The translations under genes were made by a program, and so were the position numbers. This document shows positions 46,701-58,700 of a DNA stretch of 64,000 bases, piece by piece (the first letter of the stretch is position 1; every line of letters starts with the position of its first letter). Location of the stretch: NCBI GenBank assembly GCA_024509875.1, contig JAMPIV010012152.1, positions 129,501 through 193,500 on the forward strand. The letters run 5' to 3'. This DNA is from Oreohelix idahoensis. Taxonomy: Eukaryota > Mollusca > Gastropoda > Stylommatophora > Oreohelicidae. Below the pieces are notes generated by a model, which saw only the letters and a list, made by a program, of their open reading frames with translations, was not told the DNA's origin and searched no databases.

Positions 46701-49700
46701 CAGGCATATTGAGAGCTTGAGCTCTAGTGACTACTGCATTAGCAGATTGCATATTTTGATTTTCCCAAACGGAAATTTGCTCCGGAGTGCATTCTTTGAC
46801 TCCGTGAATGCGACCGATGATAAGATCAGCGATCGGATTCGGCAAAAGACATGCGTGTACATCTCCTGTGAAGAAAGGAGTAGCAATCCTAATGATAGCG
46901 GTAGAGTATTTCTCTATGGTGCCGCCAAATGTTACGCATTTGACTACTTTGCCTGTAGAATGAGAAGGATCTATGAGTGACTGCCTAACCCCAATAGTTG
47001 TGCATCCAGAATCAAAAAGTACTGAGACTGGATTGTCATTTACTAAACCTTTGTGTAAGACAAGAGAACCTCTCCCATCATGCGCGATTGACGCAGGAAG
47101 AGCGGGAAGAGGATGGCCACAGCTTAAAGTAGACACTGTGGTTGGCTCAAATAATGTTTTGCATTGGGGGCACTGAGATGCTCTCCCAAAATCAAAAGCG
47201 GCACATGCCATATTATTAGAGTCATCATTATCTTTATTTTGTTTATAGGCTTCGTGGGACTCTTGCTGTGCAGAGTTCGCCTGGTAATGAGCTTTATGTT
47301 TTTTGAATTGTGCTCTACCTCTGTTATTATTGCCTCTGTACTTATCATTGTTTCCACTATTATAACCTCTACTCGGGTTTGAATCATAGCTCCTTTGGTT
47401 ACTATCATCATATTCATTATAATGAGTATCTCGGTAATTATGATCCTGTTGTCTCCATGAAGGAAAACTTGGATAGTTTCTAGAATGACTTCCTTTGCGA
47501 AAGTTCCTGTAATTATGACCACCCCTGAATCGAGGGCTGTCAGCTCTTCTCCAGGTATTCGAAGAAGAACCCTGAAATGATTGGTTACCTTGGTTCTGAT
47601 AACTGTAATAGTTACCTTTTTTATTAAACCTATTTTGAGGTCCTTGGAATTTGTGAGAGTGATTAGGGTTGTATGGTGTTGCAGAAGCAACTGGCATACC
47701 TTCTTTAACCTTACTGTTGCTAATAGCTACGTCCGGATGTGCAGTGACGTATTGGGTACAATACTGTTCCATTTCTTTTAGAGACTTAGGTTTACGCTCA
47801 TGTAAGAATTCGAGGAAAGGTTTATTTATACTTGACATAATCTTGTCTCTGAGTATCAAGTCCATAAGGGCTTCATAAGTCTTTTCTGTTTTGGATAGCT
47901 CAATCCAACGATCAAATGTAAGACGTGTCCTTGCAATGAATTCTGAGAATTCTACACCTGCCTCAGGCACCATTGTCTTAAACAACTTCCGATAACCCTC
48001 TTCAGACAACTGATACTTCTTTAATAAGGCTGCCCTAATAACATCATAGTTATCTTTGTCAGCCTCTTCAACCAAACTTAAACTAGTCAGAGAATCACCT
48101 TTCAGATTTTCTGATAACTGGTTAGCATATTGTGATTTGTCCACATTATGTGCTCGACACGAGCGTTCAAATCTATTTAGCCAGAATGTTATGTCATCAC
48201 TGGAAGGGTTGAACGCTGGTACCTTGACCTTGTAAGTAAAGGGTTTACCATTACCACTAGATGCTTGATTAACATTACTTATGTTTGTTAACTTTAACTT
48301 TTCTAACTCAAATGCTAAAAGTTCTTTTTGGTGTTCATGTTCTCTTATTGCTTTTTTTTCTTGAGCTTCAGCTTGTAATTTTCTCTCTTCTGCAGCAGCC
48401 TGTAATTTTTTCTCTTCAGCAGCAGCTTCATCTTTTCTTTTCTCTTTTTCCATTTCCATCTGGAATCTTTTTTCATCAGTCTGTATCTGCAATTTCTTTT
48501 GTTCATCCTCTCTTTGTAATTTTCTTTCCTCAGCTTCTAATTTCTTTTCTTCAATCAATGCTTTTCTTTCTTCAGCAGCCAATGCTTTGTCATATTGAGC
48601 AACTGCCCATTCTTCTAATTGCTGACCAGTCTTATCAAGAGAACTGCCTTGTGTGATAAAATAATCTAATGTAGACATCTTGTCTAATAAGATCAGTAAT
48701 TTGCAAAAGTAAATAAATTCACTTTCTTAGTCTTAATCAAAGACCTTGTATGATAACTTTGTAACCTGTGAAAAATAGTACTTAACTATCCCAATCACTG
48801 TGGGAAACAAGCCTTACAAAGGTCTTGTATAAATCCTTATATAATAACAGCTATAAGTTGCTGGTTCACTCTATAATATAAGTGCAGTGCACCAGAAATA
48901 GTGTTTTATATCATCAACTGTGTACCTTTAGTAATAGCAATTAACTATCAGTTGATTCTTGTACATCAATTTATATGATCAACTATATTTTAAATAGTGT
49001 ATGTCGATCAGGCACAAAACAAAACAGTTATACAGAAGAACATGAAAACATTTGCGGAAATGAAATAAATCAAATGGGAAAAACAATAAAAGATAAACCG
49101 CAAGAGGATAACAAATACAAATAACGCCACAGTATATAAATATAAATTGAGAATAGAACTGAAAGATAGAATAGGGTAGACCAACAAATTACAAACAAAT
49201 CAAAACAAACTAAAGAACAGAGGAATATTACAAAAACAACAATGAGTACAGTCTTCACAGCTAACACTAATAGCAACAGCTGTCGCAGCAAATTTTCAAT
49301 CAAGAAAATTGCACCTATAGAAACGCACACATCAGACCCTCTATTACGTGGGATACTCTGCTGTGTGACACCGCCCAACCGAAACAACAACCCGCTGGAT
49401 ACAAACAAATATCACATATAAATATTTAAACATAAATACATAAATGCATAAATAGTATGGCAATATGATGTAAATAGAGTGTTGCAGAAAGAATGTGTTG
49501 GAATGAAGGCTCAGTTACACTGCCTAATAGTACAGTACTGTGGTACTTTATTAAACAAATACTTCTGGTCTAATTATTTTAAATTCAACACAGAAATAGA
49601 AGCTCCATCGTTGATTTGAATGATAACAATCAATGTAGGACTTCTCAGTTCAATAACATTTTCTTTCGCAAACACTGTCAAATATTCTCCAGTCCTGATG

Positions 49701-52700
49701 TGTAATGTTCTATGTTTCAACCAAGCTTGCTGTGTAACACTGTCAGTTGTATGGCAAATGTCCAACGAACCAAATGTCAACAAACCCTGACCTAGTTACT
49801 GCATACTCTCGACAGGACAGGTCACGCTGACATCACTGTAGAGTTGTACTGTTGATGTATTTGTGTGTCGTAACAGACCCCAAGGAACGTCTGGTCTCAG
49901 TAGTTTACTTCTCAATATGGTCACTGTGCAGGTTGACCCAGGAAGCTGGCACACCAGTTGTTAAACTCTTTCTTTGTGTGTAGTTGTTAACTCATACTGG
50001 CTACTAGTTGTTGAATCATGCTTTATTTGCTAAATGATGTGAATGTCCACCAGTGGATAAATGTAGATGTTGGGACTGGTGTAGTAAAGTGTAACGATTG
50101 TCAACTCATCAAACCCAGCACAGTTTTGGTCATACAGGTCATCTTGTCCTGGAACGTGATGAGGCTCCGACAAGAATGTGAGTGTAAACAATGAGTGTGT
50201 ATCTGAATGTCAGTACGCGAATGGTAGAATGATTCGATAGAGTTGACAGGTTGGTAGTACATCACTCATACTCACACTGTTCGAATTCAAGAAGTACTGG
50301 AACTACGGTGGTCTTTTTATAACATTTAATGGGACGCACACTTGGACAGTACGTGTATGGTTACAGGAACAAATGTCGACATAGACAGCATAATGTTGAT
50401 CACAGGAATATCATCTTAAGTTAGCATTCATGCTTGGCAAATATCATAATGGAGCATTCGTAAATAAGCATTCAGCGTTCCATCATGTAAATCATCTGGC
50501 TTTACTGACTGGGCACGTCAGACCATAACCAATATATAGGAAGGCTCCTAGACCTAACCTCGTCTAGCGAATATTCCTTCACGTAAAGTTCAATATATAT
50601 ATATTTCATAATATAGGAATCCCAGACATGGGTTCTCACATGTAGCAGTGATCTCTTGGTTCATCGAGCGATAGTACAGGCATCCCTTTTTCTCACTCGA
50701 TAAATACAAAGTATATGAATTTCAACATGGCTGTTCTCTCTCTCGTGAGCTTCACTCACTATAGAATATAGACCAAAATTAGTCATTCATTAAATGTCCT
50801 CATTTCTTCATAGGTTCTCTCATAGAGGTAATTGAATAATATCATACAATCCAGTGCTGATACATAGGAATGTCTTCTTCCTTTGAATGGATATTCTTTT
50901 TAAAAGTACCACTGTGCATCTGCTTATCAACAACGATGGCGAAGCCCAAGTTCATAATAAATTGTGGTTTTACCTTTTTATGCGAAATATAACTTTGCCA
51001 TTCCTTGGCAAAAGAGAATAAACACTGGGGTAAAGTACATACAACATGTCTAAATGATTATCACTTTTCCCCATCCATATATAGATCACTATTTCGGCAA
51101 AAAGCCTGCTACAACAAAACTCGGCATCCTCACAGGATGACAGCCATGGATCACACCCTTTGCTAGCGATACTTCCGCTGCATAGCCTTTGACCTTTTCT
51201 AGCGACAACCAAATTAGTTCGACTTAGAAATGCAAAGATATCCATATATAAGACAGACTCGTCCTACTCATACAAACACTACGTATAAATTCAGGCCATA
51301 GATATACTGAAGCAAGAACAATCTATTCCTACCCAGCCACAGAATAAATCGCAGTAGGCCTAGAGTCGTCTGCGGAGTCCGATCGAAGATGACAGAACTA
51401 TTTTCAAGGGAAGCAACCCAAAAATGACTTCTCCTTAAGCACTTAAAAAGGAAATACTTTGCTTACAAAATATTTGCGAACATAATAAGAATATAAATGT
51501 ATTATATTGCAAGATAGTAAAAATTGCCCTTTACAACGCTAAAAGTTGACTGTAAAATACGATCTTGCCAAAGACAAATTACTGTCGTAGACAATAAAAC
51601 TTTCTTTTTAGTCTTTAAACGTCAAGTTAATCCATATACAAAGTAAAAAAAACATGCTTATGGCCAAAATTAGTACATTTAGTGTTATTCGCACCAGTTT
51701 TTCCGTGGTTCTTTGTAAGAAAAAAATAAATTATGCAATCGTGCATTACGTAATTTTCAAACAAATAAATAAGAATAACGTCATATAATACTGTTTTACT
51801 CTTGTTTAATGTTTTAATAGTATCCCTAGCTTCATCTTCTACCAAGAACTAGTGATTAGATGTTACGGTAGGTCTAGTTTTGTTGCTTTTTGATCGGCCA
51901 GAATATGACTACGCCCACTCAACTAAATCTAGTGTGTCTAGCTTTTCTGCATATATTCCGTATTTTGACAACAAACTGTGACTACCAAACAATCATCATC
52001 AATGTCAGCAATGTTTCAAAGTAGTTTGACACAATTATTTGCTTAGGAGACTTAGAAAATGTAAATATAAAGCGTGACATATTTCTCTAGCAAAAACAAC
52101 GAAAAACGTAAACACGCGAATCTTCACAAAAATTGTGATAATAACATCAAAACACGCACATGTGCTGATTAACTAAAGTCAAATTAGTTGTTTAAATAGT
52201 AGCGGACGTCATTCTACGAGTTTTAATATATGAACTGCATTAAGCGGACGATTTTTAGGGTTTATTCGTGATAAACTAAAAACCACGCTCTGAGCGTTGC
52301 TCTGGCACGGCGTGTTGAATTTTGCAACGCTCAGAGCGTTGGTCTGGAGTCAAAGAGTTAATGCTAGCAAATGTTTATCATCAATGGCTTCCTGACAGAA
52401 CCTCTTCTAGCGAAGTATTTCAGGCCGTAAATTTAGCAGGCTTATATGACGACAATCTTCAACCACCAGTAATGGGTTTTATAGTAGACAGATCTCTGTA
52501 TCATCATCAGATAATAAGGGCATTCCTGTTCTCTGATCGATAATCCGCTAGACAAAAGCGGGGTCCAAAATGGCTCTATCTTGGGTGAGCTTCGCTCACA
52601 CCGAAGATGAATAATGAAGCATAATTAAAGGCTCTGTTCAATACACAAATGTACCTGTTGGGCTCTGCATATCCTATAATACATAATGCTGCGTACATCA

Positions 52701-55700
52701 AATATTTAGTGCTGCTAGGTAACATGTCGTCGTTATATATAGTCAATCAATCACATGGACGGACGATAGCACGTCTGCACATCTAGGCATAGAACAAGTT
52801 CAGAAAATGTCTTCTTTACCTTGGTCTTAGAAAAATCACACTAGCAAATAGCACACGCCATCTCTTGGCGTTAAGAATAAACATTGGGGAGAATTACTGA
52901 CATAATAGTCATACAGAGAAACTATCTCATTCCCCAGAATAAACCACAGAGACCAATCTGCGGACTTCCCTTGTCCGAACAGCATTCAGCAAAACCAACA
53001 TGACAGAAGTCTCCCAATTCGACACATGCACAGAAGTGCGCTTGACCCGAGAGTTCAACTCAAAATAGGCCGACGTTAGACATCAAAAAGATATAAAGAT
53101 ATTAGACCAAATTGCCTTAAATAGTCAAGGAATAAACATTAACTCGGGTTATAAACATACCAAGCAAGACCAATCTGTTTTGTACAAACAAGGAACAAAC
53201 CGACGTAAATCTAATATTCATACGCCAGGTTAAGACCCGAGAGAAGATAACAAACATAACAAAATATAATATCAAACCAATCAAGGGTTATTTCCCTTTG
53301 ACTATCAAATAAGTACCTTTGACCATTACATAAAGTGTTCCATCAAACAGATAGATATTACTTTAAACTTGTATTGCCTACCAACGAATCTGTGCGTAAC
53401 AGTTGTCTTTCAATCAGTTAAAATTATTAATATTTACCATACCTGTAAACATAATTTTTTCAGCTTGTTTAATAGTATATTCATTTATCTTTAAAATGAT
53501 GTATAATTCATAAAAATCTGTAAGCAATTACGAAAACTACAGCTTAATTTGTGCATACACCTACAGGGTGAAAATGGGAGCAAAATTTAATTACGCCACA
53601 GCGTGTTTTCCAATTCGGTAGTTAATGTGTTAAGCTCCCTAAGAAGCAAAGACAGTCAGCAAATTCACACAATGCCTTTCTGGCCCATTAAACATCTGTC
53701 CATTATAATTCCCTTCATGTTCGTCTCCAGTTTCAGTCTCCATATGTTTTCTACATCCCTCTACCTCGTACCCTAGGGATTGCAGAACTAAAACTGTCAT
53801 GTAATGCCATCAATAAGTTTTCTCAATATGTGTCCTATTCAAATGCTAACAACAGAAGAGAACAAGTAGTAATCTTCAGACTGGCCATAACAGATTGAGA
53901 TACCATCTATTCAACAAGCTAAAGATAGGAACTACCGATCAGTGTAACTGTGGCACTGATAAAATGACTGCTGAACATCTGCTTCAAAGTTGCCCCTTAT
54001 ATGCGGTACAAAGAAAGCGCATATGGCCGACGCCAGCTCCTTTTGTGGAAAAGCTTTACGGGGATTCAAATAGCCTCAAACTGACTATTGCTTTATTTGA
54101 GAACATTTAAGTAGATGTCTGAGAGAGTACGAAGAAGAAGAAGAAATGCTAACATATTCTCCTAGTTTCCCTGGCACATCTCTGGCTGTTTATCAGTTCC
54201 ACATTAATGATCTTGTCATACCATTTCCATCCTTCTATTCTATACAAGCACCACTTTACGAAAGTCTCTTCAGGGTTGTTTTTGTAGTTCTTCACGTATC
54301 AGAGCCACACAGCAGGATTGCTTTGGCATATGGGCTGAAGATACAAGATACTAATAGAAGCTGTTATATCTTAATTCGTACCAAAGCAGAATATTTGAAC
54401 TTATGAACACATTTCAATATAACAGCAATCATCGTCCTTTGATGTGAGTTTTACACCTGCGTGTGCACAGACCACGTACAAGCTTTCACTGGCTATGTAT
54501 CGCCACAGATTTATGTTCTAGGTCTTTCTACTGAGTACCACTTCTGATAGCTCAATCTCCATCAACAAGTAACAACCGTCGGCAGCATTTCTTGTCATTT
54601 CCCATATTACAGAACAACAGAGCTAAATGCTTTCGCATTTTGTTCTTTCATAATTAGAAGCCGGACAGAGACAGCCAACTTTATGACAGAAACAGATGTG
54701 GTTATTTCACATATAAATTTCCCCATAAAGTTGGCACGACACGTATGGGATGGAAATTAATATAGAAAAAAGCAAGATATTGGTGAATAGCCATAAGAAA
54801 CATGTTCCGACCAACATTACATTAAATGGGCAAACGTTAGAAGTTAACACCTTTAAATATCTGGGGTCCACTATATGTAGTGATGGAAGATCAAGTAAAG
54901 AAATCAAGACAAGACTTGAGATGGCCTCAGCTGCCATGACAAGGCTGAATGTGATCTGGAAAAGTAACATCAGTTTTCCTGTGAAGATCAAATTATACAA
55001 ATCACTTGTATTATCTATTCTCTTGTATAGGTGTGAGGGCTGGACACTAACTGCAGATATGGAGTGAAGGATTCAGGCTTTCGAGTATAAATGTTATAGA
55101 AGAATTTTGCGCATTTGCTATAAAGAGCACACAACAAATGTCTATGTTAGAGAGAAGGTAAACACCTATGCAGGCCACCAAGAACCACCTTTGTCAGAAG
55201 TGAAACGTCGAAAGCTTGCCTGGTTTGGGCATGTAACTCGTCATGACTCCCTTTCGAAAATGATCCTCTAGGGAACAGTCGAAGGTAAAAGGAGAAGAGG
55301 AAGGCAAAGAAAATCCTGGGCTGATAACATCAAAGAATGGGAGGGCAAGGTTTTTCCACACTTGTACGCATTGCTGAGGACAGAGAGCAGTGGAGGACCC
55401 TGTCTGCTGATGCTTCCACCATGGCACCCCTACGACCCATGACGGGTTACGGGTTGAGATGAGATGATAAAGTTGGCAGTCTGTCTCCGGCTTCTCAACC
55501 CAATTTGGTCCCTCAAAGGGTAAGTGAGGGTCATGCTTTCAAACTACTCCTCTCATGGAGCTGACATTCCTGAAGGACATGTTCTACTGTTTACTTTACT
55601 TCCCCACATGGACACACGTCTGTCTGTCCAATTGTTGATCTGTTGCAATTTATTTTCATTATTCCTTGTTGGTTACCACACACTACAAATTTTAACATCT

Positions 55701-58700
55701 GTCATTATGTTTTTGTTTGATGATTACAATGCAACTCATTTCCTCTACTGTAAAAACTTAATACACACTAATACTGTATTTGCAGGATTTCTTCTGAAAC
55801 TAGAACACTTAACCTTATGTTTGCTGAATTTCTTCTGAAAGTTAATATTTTAAATTCCCGTTTGTGGAATTTCTTCTGAACCTTGAATATTTAAACTTTT
55901 TTCTTCAGAAACGTGAACATTTAAACTCCTGTTTGTGGAATTTCTTCAGAAACTTGAATATTGAAACTCTCATTCACATTCAGTATGAGCAAATACCTTG
56001 ATAAGCCTCAAATCTGTTTGGTGCCATCCTTACTGCTTCTTGAAAATGCTGCATAGCTTGGGGACCCTTCTTCATGTCCAACAAAGCAGCTCCTTTTAAC
56101 ACCAATGCTTGCACAGAAAGATTGTCCAAAGAGTAAGCCTGCAATATTTGTTTTGTTAAATGTTTCAATTTTGGTTATAACAGATAGTGAAATTTAAAAA
56201 CATACTTCATTTTCTCAAAAAGTCTTCATTTCTCTATCATTTCCTATTGTTTATTATATACTACTGGACAAAAGTTAATGGCCGCCATTCAGTTTAGACA
56301 AGGTTTATATAACTGATTGGCAAACTGTAAAGATAAGTGAAAATGTCATTAAAACTGAGCTCAGAGAAATGTGTATACATTTCTGTGTGCACTAAGTTAA
56401 TTTTTTTTAAATGTCAAAAAACTGGGTCACTTTAACCCGCACGTGAAAATTGCCACTGTTGCTGCAAAAACCTGTGGTTTTGCAACACGCTTCCCTAGTT
56501 CAAAAGGTGAAAAAGTGAGTTGAATTTGAATGCAGGTGGAAAATGATCATCGGTAAAGCGTGTTTACCGTTGGTATGCAATAAATCAGTATGACAAGTGG
56601 TTGAAATGATCACTGCATTAGCCATGCCACCAAGGAGAAGTCTCAGCACTGTAGACCATGGTTGAGCCATGGCATGGATTCAGGATGGTCAATCTGTTCG
56701 TCATGTTGCAAGACGTTTAGCAGTGTCCAACTCTACCATTCAGAGACTTCTTGAGAGATTTCAAGCTACCGGACATTTGGAAAATCGACACTGCTCAGGA
56801 AGAATTATATAAACCTTGTCTAAACTGAATGGCGGCCCTTAACTTTTGTCCAGTAGTATAATTTAATTCATTCTACTGTTCATCCTTAGGAAAAGAACAA
56901 AACAGAACTATAATTAGACAACATCCTTTATCTCTCCAATAGCCAATCAACAAACACATGCCAAGTCCTCTATCTCTCCAATAGCCAATCAACAAACACA
57001 TGCCACGTCCTCTATCTCTCCAATAGCCAATCAACAAACACATGCCTAGTCCTCCTGTTGCCTGAGATCAGTTCAAGTTCTTTCCATGTCTTCCTCATCG
57101 TATATCTGTCTCCAGTTCTCTTCTCCTTGTGCTCTTCAGCCTACCTCTTCTTCTCATAGCTAGGTGATTCCAGAACAAGGATTACCTTGTGATGCTTTCA
57201 ACAGGTTTCCTTAATGCTCGTCCAATCGACTGTCAGTGTCTTGTGATCTGTTGTTCTTATGATACTTGTCTAGTTTTTGTAATCAGTTCCAGGCTGGTGA
57301 CCTTCTTATACTATTTCAATCTTTCTACTCTTGAATGTTGTTTTTCTTGTTGTCCATGTTTCACAGCCACACAGAGGACTGATCTGACATTTGAGAGGAA
57401 GATTTTTAGTTTTGTATTGGATCTGATTTCTTTTGGTTCCTGTATATTTCCCAATGCAATGAAAGCACCTTTTGCCTAATGTATCTGTATTTTGATATCA
57501 CTGTCTGTCCCTCCAATTCTGTCTTTATTGCTTCCAAGATTTCTTTTGATTGTTTAATTTCTTGTTTTGCTATTCCTTTCTTTCTGGTTTTGCATTTTTC
57601 TCGCGTTATTATTGTTCTTTTCCCACTCATTACTGGTGTTGTTTACTTTTTTATCTGCTTGTACCGCTCTTCTCATCTGTATTTTTCATCCTGTTACGTG
57701 TTTGCAGTGATTATAGTATCTTTCTTTGACCTGTCTAAAATTCTTGTCCTTATCACCTGTTTGTAACTGTGGCTGACAAAGGATGAGCCCCGAAACGTCC
57801 TGTGTTTCCCGTGCATCGTTAATTTGTAAAACTGATTCCACATCATTTTATTTTTTTTTATTTATATATTTATATGTATGAATGTTAAATGGGTGCTTGC
57901 GTAGAATAGAGGGATTAAAGTGGTATGACAAGGTTACCAATGTGGAACTGATGACAAGAACTAGACAAGTGCCAGTGGAACAAGAGACGAGAAGAAGACG
58001 ATGGCGATGGATAGGACACACACTGAGGAAACCTGTTGATAGCATTACAAGGCAGTCCTTGTTCTGGAATCCCCAGGGCAAGAGAGGCAGAGGTAGCCCA
58101 AGAAGCACATGGAGAAGAGAGCTGGAAACAAAGGTGAAAATGATGAGAACGTGGAAAGAACTTGAGATGATGGCACAGGAGGACTTGGCATGTGTTTGTT
58201 GAAGGCCTTTGCTCCTTTGGGATTGGAGGGTTATGAATGATGAATGTATGAATGTACATCTTGTAGGGCTGTTTCTTCAAGTGCAATCTTTTTATTATTT
58301 TCTGCACTTATTATCTTTGTCTCTCCGTGTGTATTTTCAGACCCTCTTGCTGTGACCTCTCATCAAGTATTTTCCTTTTGTCTTGCATCTGATTACAGTC
58401 AGCAAAAGAACTAGGACACTGGCAACATCTAGATCATCAAGCTGTTTAACCATAGTCCACTGAATTCAATTTGTGTTGGCTGACGTCAGTGTTTTAATAA
58501 TCCAATTTATAGCCAGAGAAATGGTGACAAGAATATGGTATCACACTCCAGTTCTTATCTTAAATGGTTCAGTAACATATCGTTCATGAAGAACTCTGCA
58601 TGTCATGTCTTCGTAAGTTTTCTTCATTTAGTTGATGATACTCAGGGTGAACCCAAAATGCCTCATCAAATTCAAAGGTGATTCTCTGTCTCCACTGTCA

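Larger units (their letters stand above)
41806..51535 (-). mobile_element. Intact-looking Gmr1-type Gypsy LTR retrotransposon, 9730 bp
   Basis: Two 1577-bp LTRs (TG...CA ends) flank one 1615-codon gag-pol frame on the minus strand. A 5-bp target duplication acgct lies at 41801-41805 and 51536-51540. I count three mismatches between the LTRs, so insertion was recent. Domain order is gag, protease, integrase, reverse transcriptase, RNase H: integrase precedes RT, unlike ordinary Gypsy and like the Gmr1 group. There is no envelope gene. It sits within a TTAA-flanked DNA transposon in an ANAPC7 intron, antisense to nothing: the element and ANAPC7 share the same strand. Confidence 0.95.
41560..52357. 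mobile_element. TTAA-flanked DNA transposon (about 1.06 kb) interrupted by the young Gypsy element
   Basis: Left terminus ctcattcattccagag and, inverted, right terminus ctctttgactccagac are each flanked by TTAA (41556-41559, 52358-52361). Subterminal blocks agree as well: cacgctgtgccagac on the left and cacgccgtgccagag inverted on the right. The right end also has the palindrome aacgctcagagcgtt. Excluding the Gypsy insertion, 41560-41805 and 51541-52357 make about 1063 bp with no transposase. TTAA target and termini suggest a piggyBac-type non-autonomous element. Confidence 0.7.

Noticed and set aside
47124..47690. 188-codon minus-strand frame
   Set aside because: It overlaps the gag low-complexity region in another frame and is a shadow of the gag-pol gene.
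42817..51245. Identical 91-codon frames at 42817-43092 and 50970-51245
   Set aside because: They are the same place in the two LTRs of one element; no coding function is supported.
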